Part shown: piece by piece, positions 15,354 through 24,324 of the stretch
Layout of the letters: each line of letters starts with the position of its first letter
Numbering within the stretch: position 1 is the first letter of the stretch
Assembly (NCBI GenBank): GCA_900539755.1
Contig: UQDC01000001.1
Location: 1 to 64,000, forward strand
DNA: 64,000 nt
Source: an uncultured Alistipes sp.
Lineage (GTDB): Bacteria; Bacteroidota; Bacteroidia; Bacteroidales; Rikenellaceae
Direction of reading: 5' to 3'
Position numbers and translations under genes: made by a program
Notes under the pieces: generated by a model
The model's input: the letters and a program-made list of their open reading frames with translations, nothing else
Told to the model about the DNA's origin: nothing
Database searches by the model: none

Positions 15354-17705
15354 CTATTTTTTGTGGTAACGTAACGTCTCACCCACTTTGGACAACGAAG
15401 GCGGAACGCTTTCATCCGACACCGCACGCTGTTTGTTCGGGGTCGCACTCATTACAAAGTGAATGTCGGCACCATTGCGAATATCGTCGTAAGTGATGTA
15501 AGATTTGTCGTACTCTTTACCGTTGAGCAACATCTTTTCAACATAGACATTCTCTTTGGACCAGTTTTCGGTGGTCACCTTCACCTGTTTGCCGTTGTCA
15601 AGATACATCGTCACTGCAGCCAGAGCCGGTGAACCGATGTTGTAGATATTGCTTGACGGAGCGGTCGGGTAGAAGCCCATACAGTTGAAAATGTACCAAG
15701 CCGACATCTGCCCGCAATCATCATTTCCGCTCAATGATCCCGGTTCATTACCGTAGAAGTTGTCGATCACATAACGTACCCAACGCTGACACTCCCAGGG
15801 CCGTTTAAGATAGTTATACAAGTATGTCACTTGATGACAAGGCTCATTACCGTGCCAATAGCCACCGATACGGCCCCAAATGTCGTGAGCACCGGGTATA
15901 TTCTCATCCATTTCGATCACGAAAAGCGAATCGAGACGGGCTTCGAACAACTCGCGTCCTGCCTCATTGATGTAACCCTGTACATCGTGAGGCACATACC
16001 AAGTGTACTGCATGGTAAATCCTTCAGTAATATCACCCCAGCCATGAACTGAACCGGGACCCTGATAAGCAATCGGAGCGAACGGTGTACGCCACTGACC
16101 GTTGAAATCCCGGCCGCGCATATATTTGGTTTCGGGATCGATCAGATTCTGGTAAGACAACGAACGGTTGAGGAAATATTCGTAATCCTCCATTTTCCCC
16201 AATTTTTTGGCAGCCTGAGCGATGCAGTAATCGTCATAGGCATACTCCAAGGTTTTGGAGACAGACTCTTTCTCGCGATCGAACGGCACCCAACCGAGGG
16301 AATCATACTCCGGAAGGCAATCATAGTGAGGATTCATCGCTGTGGTCTTCATCGCTTCGAATGCCCGCTCGTAATCAAAACCGGGAATTCCCTTGACAAT
16401 CATATCGGCCAATACCGATACCGCATGGTAACCGATCATGCACCACGTCTCATTGCCATAGAACGACCAGATCGGCAGCATGTGCTCGACACTCTTGTCG
16501 TAGTGGGCCAGCATCGAGTTGGCAATGTCGGCATTCACTTTGGGCTGTACCAGACAGAAGAGCGGATGCAGGGCCCGATAGGTATCCCACAGCGAGAAGG
16601 TGCTCAGATTGGTGAATCCATCGGATTTGGCAATATTCTGATCCAATCCGCGGAACGAGCCGTCGGCATCCTCAAATACGAACGGATGCTGGAAAGTACG
16701 ATAAACAGCTGTGTAGAATGTCTCCTTATCGGTCTGTGAAGCCTCAATATGGAATTTATTCAACTGTTCATTCCACAAGGCGACACCTTTTTTGTGGAGA
16801 GATTCGAATGTTTCGCCATCCAGCTCTTTCAGATTTTCAAGAGCTCCAGCCGTACTGACTCCAGAAACCGCAGTTTTCACATAAATCGGTTCCCCCTCAG
16901 TGGTATTGAAGGTCATCCAGGCCTTGATATCCTTACCCCATGCTTCGAGACTGCTGCGGAACCGTTTGGTGTTGTAGATCACCGGACCGCCATCCTGCAT
17001 AAAGCCCACCTCTTTGAACGGTTTCGAGAAAGTAGCGGCAAAATAGACATGCCGTTCCGGTCCCCAACCGTGCACGAGCCGTGAGCCGACAATGGTCGAA
17101 TCGTTCACCAGACGGATATTGGCCCATACACAATCCCAATAGAGAGTATGTTGCAGGTCAACCAGCACGAACGAGCTATCGCTTTGCGGGAAGGTAAATT
17201 TGAAAATACCGGCCCGTACACCCGAGGTCATTTCAGCTTTGGTACCGTAGTCGAGCAGATCGACCCCATAGTAGTTCGGTGAAGCCCATTCGCGGTCATG
17301 CGAAAAGCGTGACCGATAACCTGCATCGGGATCTTCGTGAGTTCCCGATTCAAATTTGATCTCGCCTACACCCGGCATAAAGAGGAAATCCCCCAAATCC
17401 GGGATACCGGTACCGCTCAGGTGAGTCAGACTGAATCCGAGCAGGGTCGGGTGGTCATATTTATAACCGGCCGCTACATCATAATCATCGAAATCGGTAT
17501 CGGGGCTCATCTGAATCCCGCCGAATGGGATCTGTGCGCCGGGGTAGGTATTACCGAATCCGGCGGTTCCCACCAGCGGACGAACATACTGGGTCAACTC
17601 CTGTTGAGGCACGTCATTACCGGCCTTTTCGGAACAACCGGCAAGAGGCAACAGCAGTGCGCCGCTGAGCAGCGCCACAGCTTGTCTGAACATGGTTTTC
17701 ATCAT
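15354..17705 (-). CDS. GH92 family alpha-mannosidase, lipoprotein
   Basis: A 783-residue glycoside hydrolase family 92 enzyme. Family members are calcium-dependent exo-alpha-mannosidases (mostly alpha-1,2) that trim N-glycans or yeast mannan. A signal segment ends in a lipobox (Leu-Ala-Gly-Cys, about residue 24), so it is anchored in the outer membrane or periplasm. The N-terminal domain begins YVRPLVGTAGFGNTYPGAQIPFGG. The catalytic domain carries the family signatures WGRIGGYWHGNEPCHQ and LSGNDDCGQMSAWYIF. The length is typical. It stands alone with its own terminator and no SusC/SusD pair nearby. Two ATGs (17705 and 17702) are possible starts. Confidence 0.96.
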   Translation of the reverse strand: MMKTMFRQAVALLSGALLLPLAGCSEKAGNDVPQQELTQYVRPLVGTAGFGNTYPGAQIPFGGIQMSPDTDFDDYDVAAGYKYDHPTLLGFSLTHLSGTGIPDLGDFLFMPGVGEIKFESGTHEDPDAGYRSRFSHDREWASPNYYGVDLLDYGTKAEMTSGVRAGIFKFTFPQSDSSFVLVDLQHTLYWDCVWANIRLVNDSTIVGSRLVHGWGPERHVYFAATFSKPFKEVGFMQDGGPVIYNTKRFRSSLEAWGKDIKAWMTFNTTEGEPIYVKTAVSGVSTAGALENLKELDGETFESLHKKGVALWNEQLNKFHIEASQTDKETFYTAVYRTFQHPFVFEDADGSFRGLDQNIAKSDGFTNLSTFSLWDTYRALHPLFCLVQPKVNADIANSMLAHYDKSVEHMLPIWSFYGNETWCMIGYHAVSVLADMIVKGIPGFDYERAFEAMKTTAMNPHYDCLPEYDSLGWVPFDREKESVSKTLEYAYDDYCIAQAAKKLGKMEDYEYFLNRSLSYQNLIDPETKYMRGRDFNGQWRTPFAPIAYQGPGSVHGWGDITEGFTMQYTWYVPHDVQGYINEAGRELFEARLDSLFVIEMDENIPGAHDIWGRIGGYWHGNEPCHQVTYLYNYLKRPWECQRWVRYVIDNFYGNEPGSLSGNDDCGQMSAWYIFNCMGFYPTAPSSNIYNIGSPALAAVTMYLDNGKQVKVTTENWSKENVYVEKMLLNGKEYDKSYITYDDIRNGADIHFVMSATPNKQRAVSDESVPPSLSKVGETLRYHKK

Positions 17706-18017
17706 TTATCGGTTTTGTGACTAAGATTTCCTACAAATAGCGTTAAACGCCTAAGGCGGTTATCGATTTTACCGCATAAATCCAATGTGTACAATTTGAC
17801 ACACAGAGGTTGATAATCAGTCAAAGATACGATTTTTTCAACAGGTCACGACATCTTTTCCCCGAAACGATGAGGCAGAAAAGATCTGCACATTAATTTT
17901 TCCACCCTCCTTTTTCCATATTGCCTTACCCGAGAAGTCACCTTCCGATTTTTCTTTATCGACACCCTCATGATGAAAATTGAGGCAGGACAAGGAGTTA
18001 GAGAAGGTTCACTGACA

Positions 18018-18031
18018 GGTCCCGATCGGGA
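18018..18031. promoter_or_regulatory. 14-bp perfect palindrome upstream of the riboswitch
   Basis: GTCCCGATCGGGAC is a perfect 14-bp palindrome about 70 bp upstream of the riboswitch aptamer. It could be an operator for the nrdDG transcription unit or a chance GC-rich palindrome in an AT-rich spacer. It does not resemble an NrdR box. Confidence 0.3.
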
Positions 18032-18099
18032 CGTAAATAAGATGTTGATAACTTTCGTTTCGGGAGCCGGAAGATGCGTGAAGTTTGTACTACTTTTAT

Positions 18100-18280
18100 C
18101 CAGGCGAAAGGTTCCGGTCATCCTTTTCTTGTGAAGACGGATTAAAAGGGAATCCTGTGAAAGTCAGGAACTATCCCCGTAGCTGTAAGTTCCTTTTTTG
18201 TGGAGGGTAGCTCTTTGGCCACTGTCGCTTTGGCGATGGGAAGGCGTACTCTCCGGAACAAGTCAGAAGACCTGCCTGCG
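18100..18280 (+). promoter_or_regulatory. Cobalamin (adenosylcobalamin-class) riboswitch ahead of nrdDG
   Basis: The conserved parts occur in order. A closing stem pairs CAGGC (18101-18105) with GCCTG (18274-18278). The core segment AGGGAATCC runs into GTGAAAGTCAGGAAC, then TATCCCCGTAGCTGTAAG. GCCACTGTCGC with GGCGATGGGAAGGCG follows, and the B12 box AGTCAGAAGACCTGCC lies at 18261-18276. This is the standard cobalamin aptamer layout. About 150 nt separate the aptamer from the nrdD ATG at 18429; I see no obvious intrinsic terminator there, so the switching mechanism is unclear. Known logic: cobalamin binding usually turns the downstream gene off. Confidence 0.93.
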
Positions 18281-18428
18281 CTTGCATTCACGGAGCTTTC
18301 GGGTGAAAAAGCCACAGAATTTATACCGTCCTACGATCATTCCGTCTGGTCTGTATTGATCTGTTTGTCGCTGTTTTCACGCTGGTTCCGCACAGAACTG
18401 AACAAACACAATAAAAATATATACCGAG

Positions 18429-20516
18429 ATGAATACAGAGATCTACATTACCAAACGTGACGGAAAACGAGAAGCCTTCTCGATTGAGAAGATCAAGAGT
18501 GCTATTTCAAAAGCTTTTCTCTCGGTGGGGGGCTTTGCCACCCAAGAGACCTTAACCGGTATCCTTTCACGGCTCAGCATTTCGAACGGCACGACCGTCG
18601 AGGAGATTCAGAACCAGGTAGAGGTTGCCTTAATGGCTGAACAATACTTCAGTGTGGCCAAATCATTCATGCTTTATCGCCAAAAGCACCTCGAAGATCG
18701 GGAGGTACGCGACAAGCTGGCCTTTTTGATCGACTACTGCAACGCTTCGAACCCGGCAACCGGCAGTAAATACGACGCCAATGCCAATGTCGAAAACAAA
18801 AATATTGCGACTCTGATTGGTGAGCTGCCCAAATCTAATTTTATCCGTTTGAACCGCAAATTACTCACGGACAAAATCAAAACGATGTATGGCAAAGAGA
18901 TTGCCGACAAATACATGGACCTGCTCAACCGCCACTTCATTTATAAAAATGACGAGACGAGCCTGGCCAACTACTGTGCCAGCATCACAATGTACCCTTG
19001 GCTGCTCAACGGTACGCTCTCAATCGGAGGAAACTCGACCCGACCGACCAATCTCAAATCGTTCTGCGGCGGTTTCATCAACATGGTATTCATGGTATCG
19101 AGCATGTTAAGCGGAGCTTGTGCGACACCTGAGTTCTTGATGTACCTCAACTACTTCATCGGCAAAGAGTATGGTACCGACTACTACCTGCATGCCGACA
19201 AGGTGGTCGATCTCTCTAAGAAACAACGTACATTGGACAAGGTGATCACCGACTGTTTCGAACAGATTGTCTATTCGATCAACCAACCTACCGGTGCCCG
19301 CAACTTCCAGGCTGTCTTTTGGAACATCGCCTACTACGACAAATACTATTTCGAGAGTCTGTTCGGTGATTTCGTCTTCCCCGACGGTGAAAAACCCGAC
19401 TGGAATTCTCTCGATTGGCTCCAACGCCGTTTCATGAAGTGGTTCAATGCCGAACGTACCAAAACCGTGCTCACCTTCCCGGTTGAGACGATGGCACTAT
19501 TGTCAAAAGATGGTGATGTAATGGATCAAAGCTACGGTGATTTCACTGCCGAGATGTATGCTGAGGGGCACTCGTTCTTCACCTACATGAGTGACAATGC
19601 CGACTCTTTAAGCAGCTGCTGCCGTCTGCGCAATGAGATCCAAGACAATGGATTCAGCTATACGTTAGGTGCCGGTGGTGTATCGACCGGTTCGAAAAGC
19701 GTATTGACCATTAACCTCAACCGTTGTATCCAACATGCCACCAACACGGGTATCCCTTATCTCACCTTCCTCGAAGGGGTGATCGATCTGGTACACAAAG
19801 TACAGATGGCCTACAACGAAAATCTCAAGGATCTTTATAACAAAGGGATGTTGCCTCTATTCAATGCCGGTTATATCAACATGGATCGACAGTACCTCAC
19901 CATCGGTGTAAACGGTCTGGTCGAGGCAGCCGAGTCGCTCGGTATCGAGATCAATGACAATCCACGTTATACTGAATTTGTGCAGAATGTATTGGGCCTG
20001 ATTGAACGTTACAACAAAAAGTACCGCACCAAAGGGGTTATGTTCAACTGCGAGATGATTCCGGCCGAGAATGTGGGTGTGAAACATGCCAAATGGGATC
20101 GCGAAGATGGATATGTCGTACCTCGCGACTGCTACAACAGCTACTTCTATCGTGTAGAGGATCCTTCACTGACCATTATCGACAAATTCAGGTTGCACGG
20201 CCGCAAATATATCGAGCACTTGACCGGAGGCTCGGCCCTGCACATGAATCTGGAAGAGCATTTGAGCCAGCCTCAATACCGTCAGCTGTTACGCGTGGCT
20301 GCACAAGAGGGTTGCAACTATTTCACATACAACATTCCCAATACAGTCTGCAACGACTGCGGACACATCGACAAACGTTATCTGAAGGCCTGCCCCAAAT
20401 GTCAAAGCAAAAACGTCGATTATCTTACTCGAGTAATCGGTTACATGAAACGGGTCAGCAACTTCTCGCAAAGCCGTCAGGCAGAAGCCGCAAAACGCTA
20501 CTACGGTCATGCTTAA
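18429..20516 (+). CDS. nrdD: Anaerobic (class III) ribonucleoside-triphosphate reductase
   Basis: A 695-residue oxygen-sensitive glycyl-radical enzyme that reduces ribonucleoside triphosphates to dNTPs. An N-terminal ATP-cone (about 4-95, ITKRDGKREAFSIEKIKSAI) gives allosteric control. The central barrel includes FPVETMALLSKDGDVMDQ and SSCCRLRNE. Near the C-terminus is a four-Cys zinc site (CNDCG and CPKCQ) followed by the radical loop RVIGY, with the radical Gly at about residue 671. It is the first gene after the cobalamin riboswitch. Its last 8 nt overlap nrdG (ATGCTTAA). Confidence 0.97.
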   Translation: MNTEIYITKRDGKREAFSIEKIKSAISKAFLSVGGFATQETLTGILSRLSISNGTTVEEIQNQVEVALMAEQYFSVAKSFMLYRQKHLEDREVRDKLAFLIDYCNASNPATGSKYDANANVENKNIATLIGELPKSNFIRLNRKLLTDKIKTMYGKEIADKYMDLLNRHFIYKNDETSLANYCASITMYPWLLNGTLSIGGNSTRPTNLKSFCGGFINMVFMVSSMLSGACATPEFLMYLNYFIGKEYGTDYYLHADKVVDLSKKQRTLDKVITDCFEQIVYSINQPTGARNFQAVFWNIAYYDKYYFESLFGDFVFPDGEKPDWNSLDWLQRRFMKWFNAERTKTVLTFPVETMALLSKDGDVMDQSYGDFTAEMYAEGHSFFTYMSDNADSLSSCCRLRNEIQDNGFSYTLGAGGVSTGSKSVLTINLNRCIQHATNTGIPYLTFLEGVIDLVHKVQMAYNENLKDLYNKGMLPLFNAGYINMDRQYLTIGVNGLVEAAESLGIEINDNPRYTEFVQNVLGLIERYNKKYRTKGVMFNCEMIPAENVGVKHAKWDREDGYVVPRDCYNSYFYRVEDPSLTIIDKFRLHGRKYIEHLTGGSALHMNLEEHLSQPQYRQLLRVAAQEGCNYFTYNIPNTVCNDCGHIDKRYLKACPKCQSKNVDYLTRVIGYMKRVSNFSQSRQAEAAKRYYGHA

Positions 20517-20979
20517 ATTTGCCGGATACGACATCGTTTTTCAGGAGATTCCCGATGAGGTGACGCTGGCTATTTCAATCTCCGGCTGTCCGAACCGTTG
20601 TCCGGGCTGTCACAGTCCGCAGCTACGGGAAGATATCGGCGAACCATTGACAGAAGAGGCGCTGACAGCACTTTTGGAACGGTATCGGGGAGCTGTCACC
20701 TGTGTCTGCCTGATGGGCGGAGACGGTGATCCCCAAGAGGTGGGGCGTATTGCCCGCTTCCTGCATCGGCAACAGACAACGCCAGTCAAGGTAGGGTGGT
20801 ATTCGGGTCGTCAACAGTTGCCACAAAGCTTCTCACTGGAAGGTTTCGAATACATCAAACTGGGACCATACATTGAAAGGTTGGGTGGGTTGAAAGCACT
20901 GACTACCAATCAACGTCTTTACCGAATTGGCGCTGATGGCACGATGCAAGACATCACTTATCGGTTCCAACGAAACTAA
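20509..20979 (+). CDS. nrdG: Anaerobic ribonucleotide reductase activating enzyme (radical SAM)
   Basis: A 156-residue radical-SAM protein that uses a [4Fe-4S] cluster and S-adenosylmethionine to generate the glycyl radical on NrdD. The cluster-binding motif CPNRCPGC (CX3CX2C, Cys 27, 31 and 34) is intact and followed by the expected His-Ser. The MGGDGDP segment is the usual SAM-contacting region. Length is typical for Bacteroidota NrdG. It overlaps nrdD by 8 nt, and a very long hairpin follows the operon. Confidence 0.96.
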   Translation: MLKFAGYDIVFQEIPDEVTLAISISGCPNRCPGCHSPQLREDIGEPLTEEALTALLERYRGAVTCVCLMGGDGDPQEVGRIARFLHRQQTTPVKVGWYSGRQQLPQSFSLEGFEYIKLGPYIERLGGLKALTTNQRLYRIGADGTMQDITYRFQRN

Positions 20980-21010
20980 ACCTCCATCAACCCAAAAGAG
21001 ATTTTCTGAT

Positions 21011-21069
21011 CATATATCCACACAATAAAAGCCCCGGATTATTCGGGGCTTTTATTGTGTGGATATATG
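21011..21069. terminator. 26-bp perfect hairpin after nrdDG
   Basis: Arms at 21011-21036 and 21044-21069 are perfectly complementary over 26 bp with a 7-nt loop. The inner part (AGCCCCG / CGGGGCT) followed by TTTTATT makes a normal intrinsic terminator in both directions, but the stem is far longer than termination needs. Its outer arm shares ATCCACA/TGTGGAT with the hairpin at 30845-30886. Confidence 0.8.
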
Positions 21070-21211
21070 GTAAACTTCATTCATCATCCATAATTTTAGA
21101 TGTAATGCGAATTCAACATGAAGGCAATATGTTGAAAACGGGTACCGTCCGATAAAATGCCTTAAACTTTCAAAGATTTTCTTACATTTGTAACGCAAAT
21201 TCTTTTTTACT

Positions 21212-21283
21212 ATGACATTAGCAGAAAAGAATTTTATTTTTGAAGTCGCTCCGCCAGGGATCTTAGGAGATATTTTTCATTGA
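21212..21283 (+). CDS. Possible 23-residue small ORF
   Basis: An ATG-initiated frame of 23 codons (start MTLAEKNFIFEV, end GDIFH) lies 22 bp after a TACATTTG -7-like element. It could be a leader peptide, a remnant 5' end of a lost gene, or chance. I recognise no family. Confidence 0.2.
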   Translation: MTLAEKNFIFEVAPPGILGDIFH

Positions 21284-21420
21284 AGGATCGTCTCAATAAA
21301 ACTCAAGTAGAAGACAACAATGACACCAAACACTGTGCGATTTACCTGCAATGCACAGATAAGATCATCGTTGCAACAACACTTTTCATTATCTATAACC
21401 ATTTGATTTAAAACCGAAAA

Positions 21421-22935
21421 ATGACCAAAAAACTACTTCCGCTACTCGCGTTGCTGGCATTGGCCAGCTGTACGGGCCAAAGCAAGAAAGATGTCGAACT
21501 GACCACACCTTCGGCGCTTCAACTCGAATTCATGGACAATGAAATCGGTGCTTTCTTCCATTTCACAACCAACACCTACACAGGAGCCGAACATGGCGAT
21601 GGTTCTGCATCGGTATCGGTGTTCAATCCCACCAAGATCGATCTCGATCAATGGATGCAGACAGCCAAAGATATGGGAGCAAAATACGCCATCCTGACTG
21701 CACGCCACGAGGACGGATTTTGCTTATGGCCGACCAAAACCACCGATTACAACATCAGCAACTCGCCATGGAAAGACGGGAAAGGCGACCTTGTCAAAGA
21801 TTTTGTTGAAGCCTGCCGCCGTCATGGTTTGAAACCGGGTCTCTATTTTTCACCCTATTTCAATGCACATGCAGCTTTCCATCCTACCGACGACAAGGTA
21901 ACCTGGGGTAAAAAATGGGACAGCCTTGTCAGAGTCCGTCTCCAGGACTCAACCTTCCTCAGAGAGTTCTGCCAGTTGGATATGGATCAGATCACCGAAT
22001 TGATGACCAATTACGGCCCGATTTACCAGGTTTGGATGGACCACTGGAGCGACAACATGAACTGCGACTCGGTAACTGCCATCATTCGCAGACTGCAACC
22101 GGATTGCATCATGACCGGTCCTGATATCCGCACTCCGGGTAATGAAAAGAGCACTGCGCTGTACCCCTCTTGGAACGCCGTATTCACCAAAGATAGTACA
22201 AACAGTTCTCGCGCTGTAGAATTGGTACCAGCAACCGACGGCCCGAACGAATACGGTCTGTTGGAGACAGCCAAAGTATCCGGACATCCTTACGGCAAAT
22301 TCTGGAGAAACGTTGAAACACCTACAGCCGACATCTTTAACCACGGCGGCTGGTTCTGGCACGGTCCTCAGATTCCAATGTCAATGGAGGAGCGTATCGA
22401 GGCTTTCTACCGTTCAGTTGGTTTGGGTGCTACCATCTTGATCAACTTGCCTCCCGACCAGGATGGTTTGATTCCTGCCGAAACCGTAGCAGATGCCAAA
22501 GCATGGGGTGATACCATCCGCAAAATGTTCTATGGCCCTTACATTGCTGAAACCACTGAAACGCAACAAGGTAACGAGGTTGAGCTTTCTTGGGAGACTC
22601 CATGCCGTATCGACCATGTCATGTTGATGGAGAATTTGGCAAACGGACAGAAAGTTGCCAAATATACGCTCGAGGCCTTTGTGGACGGTCAATGGCAACC
22701 TGTAACTCCGGCTAACCAATTCAAATATTGTCCGGAAGGTTTCAATAATAACCCTGGCTTCGAAACAATCGGTCACAAGAAGATTGACCGCATCGTTCCT
22801 GTGGTTACCAATCGCATGCGTTTCCGTTGCACGGAAGCTGTCGCTGAGCCGGTTGAAATCGCCAAATTCGCCGTATGGAATCTTGGCCAGGACGCTCCTG
22901 CCACCACTACCGAAGCTACAGCACAAGCCAAATAA
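21421..22935 (+). CDS. GH29 family alpha-L-fucosidase, lipoprotein
   Basis: A 504-residue glycoside hydrolase. Family GH29 releases alpha-L-fucose from host glycans with retention of configuration. The signal segment LLALLALASC carries a lipobox at residue 17, so it is probably envelope-anchored. The catalytic barrel shows FFHFTTNTYTG, AKYAILTARHEDGFCLWPT, GLKPGLYFSPYF and VWMDHWSDN, whose Asp is the expected nucleophile. The last 120 residues form a small beta-sandwich (WETPCRIDHVMLMENL) and end in an Ala/Thr-rich tail. It is a single gene with its own terminator. Confidence 0.93.
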   Translation: MTKKLLPLLALLALASCTGQSKKDVELTTPSALQLEFMDNEIGAFFHFTTNTYTGAEHGDGSASVSVFNPTKIDLDQWMQTAKDMGAKYAILTARHEDGFCLWPTKTTDYNISNSPWKDGKGDLVKDFVEACRRHGLKPGLYFSPYFNAHAAFHPTDDKVTWGKKWDSLVRVRLQDSTFLREFCQLDMDQITELMTNYGPIYQVWMDHWSDNMNCDSVTAIIRRLQPDCIMTGPDIRTPGNEKSTALYPSWNAVFTKDSTNSSRAVELVPATDGPNEYGLLETAKVSGHPYGKFWRNVETPTADIFNHGGWFWHGPQIPMSMEERIEAFYRSVGLGATILINLPPDQDGLIPAETVADAKAWGDTIRKMFYGPYIAETTETQQGNEVELSWETPCRIDHVMLMENLANGQKVAKYTLEAFVDGQWQPVTPANQFKYCPEGFNNNPGFETIGHKKIDRIVPVVTNRMRFRCTEAVAEPVEIAKFAVWNLGQDAPATTTEATAQAK

Positions 22936-23014
22936 GCATGTGCTATAATCTATAAATTGTACAAACAGACGGGAATTTTTAATCAAATTAAGCTTTCCTC
23001 TGTTATATGGATCT

Positions 23015-23044
23015 ACAGGCAGCCTCAACGGCTGCCTGTTTTTC
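23015..23044 (+). terminator. Rho-independent terminator of the fucosidase gene
   Basis: Stem ACAGGCAGCC / GGCTGCCTGT with a 5-nt loop, followed by TTTTT, about 80 bp after the fucosidase stop codon. Confidence 0.85.
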
Positions 23045-23081
23045 ATTGCAGCGATCAGGCTTTTTCAATTCAAAAAAAGCC

Positions 23082-23089
23082 TATTTTTG
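23082..23089 (+). promoter_or_regulatory. -7 element upstream of the EamA gene
   Basis: TATTTTTG fits TAnnTTTG. No TTG stands at the proper distance. It would give a leader of about 200 nt if translation starts at 23296. Confidence 0.35.
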
Positions 23090-23295
23090 CAACGCGATTT
23101 GATCCCAACCTATTTTCGGACAGTTCGTTCTGAATGAATTATGGCCACAATGCAGATCGGCATTACAACGCCTCAACGGCCGCATGTAAAACGTTTAACC
23201 GATCAGCCAAATTCACATCAACACCATACAGAGCCGACCGATCCGCTAATTATTTGGGCTGCCGTTTTAACAAGGCGATTCTAAAATCATCTATT

Positions 23296-24324
23296 ATGCA
23301 AACGCAAAAAGCATACATCGGCCATTTAGCCATGTTTGGCGCCAATCTGTTGTGGGGAGTAATGACACCTCTGTCAAAAGCCGTTTTACAAAACGGCATG
23401 GTCAGCCCATTTTCCTTAACCACGCTGCGTATGGTCGGAGCTGCTGCTGCCTTCTGGATTTTATCCATTTTCACTCGACGTGAGCATGTTCCGCCACATG
23501 ATTTGGCCATGCTTTTTTTCGCAGCAATGCTGGGAGTAACGATCAACCAAGCCTGTTTCATTGCTGGCGTCGGATTGAGTTCTCCGATCGATGCGTCGGT
23601 AATCACGACCACCACCCCTATTCTCACGATGATTTTAGCAGCCCTTTATCTGAAAGAGCCCATTACATCCAAGAAGGTTTTAGGCATCTTCAGCAGTGCC
23701 ATTGGAGCGCTTATTCTCATCTTCAGCGCCCGCACACTCAGTACATCGGCAGGTCAAAGTGGCATCTTCGGCGATCTGCTTTGTCTGACTGCCGAAATCT
23801 GTTTTGCCTGCTACTGCGTCTTTTTCAAAGATCTGATCAGCCGTTACTCGGCAGTCACCCTGATGAAATGGATGTTCACCTATGCATCAATATGCTGCAT
23901 ACCTCTGTCTTATAGATCATTGGCTGCGATTGATTTCGCATCGCTACCCTTAAACATCTATGCCGACATTGCTTTTGTTGTCTTTGGCGCCACCTTCATT
24001 GCCTACCTGCTGGTACCGATTGCCCAACAACGATTGCGTCCGACCTTAGTTACGATGTATTGTTATGTTCAGCCCACTGTAGCGACCATTTTAGCAGTGA
24101 TTTGGAGCATGGATAAGTTTACACCAAGCAAAGTGATTGCCATTATTTTAGTCTTTGGAGGTGTCTATTTGGTCAATCGGAGTAAATCTCGGGCCCAAAT
24201 GGAGGCAGAAGAGCTGGCAGCTGCACAAGCTCATTCGCAGGCCACTGCTCAACCGACAGCTATCGCAGACTCCAATACCACATCGTCCAGCGGCACAAAT
24301 ACTCACAATCTCAACAAGCAATAA
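23296..24324 (+). CDS. EamA/DMT-superfamily inner-membrane transporter
   Basis: A 342-residue member of the drug/metabolite transporter superfamily with two EamA repeats, about residues 8-140 and 155-290, and ten predicted helices. Typical pieces are GHLAMFGANLLWGVMTPLSKAVL in helix 1, YLKEPITSKKVLGIFSSAIGALIL at the end of repeat 1 and YVQPTVATILAVIWSMDKFTPSKVIAIILVFGGVYLVN at the end of repeat 2. Such proteins usually export metabolites or amino acids. The C-terminal 45 residues are an Ala/Gln/Thr/Ser-rich cytoplasmic tail not needed for transport. The substrate cannot be read from the sequence. Confidence 0.88.
   Translation: MQTQKAYIGHLAMFGANLLWGVMTPLSKAVLQNGMVSPFSLTTLRMVGAAAAFWILSIFTRREHVPPHDLAMLFFAAMLGVTINQACFIAGVGLSSPIDASVITTTTPILTMILAALYLKEPITSKKVLGIFSSAIGALILIFSARTLSTSAGQSGIFGDLLCLTAEICFACYCVFFKDLISRYSAVTLMKWMFTYASICCIPLSYRSLAAIDFASLPLNIYADIAFVVFGATFIAYLLVPIAQQRLRPTLVTMYCYVQPTVATILAVIWSMDKFTPSKVIAIILVFGGVYLVNRSKSRAQMEAEELAAAQAHSQATAQPTAIADSNTTSSSGTNTHNLNKQ

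Larger units (their letters stand above)
20980..21420. other. Intergenic region between nrdG and the GH29 gene
   Basis: This stretch holds a 26-bp perfect hairpin (21011-21069), a TACATTTG -7-like element at 21183-21190 and a possible 23-codon reading frame (21212-21283). The remaining 137 bp before the fucosidase ATG show nothing recognisable. Confidence 0.5.
22936..23295. other. Intergenic region before the EamA transporter gene
   Basis: It contains the fucosidase terminator (23015-23044) and a TATTTTTG -7-like element (23082-23089). A frame in phase with the transporter could extend back to an ATG at 23134, but the added 54 residues are polar and not family-like, so I treat them as untranslated leader. 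Confidence 0.45.

Noticed and set aside
17846..18121. 91-codon leftward frame opposite the riboswitch leader
   Set aside because: It overlaps the start of the cobalamin aptamer on the other strand and has no protein-like features.
23134..23295. 54-residue N-terminal extension of the EamA transporter
   Set aside because: The extra residues are polar and precede a normal first helix; EamA proteins rarely carry such leaders.
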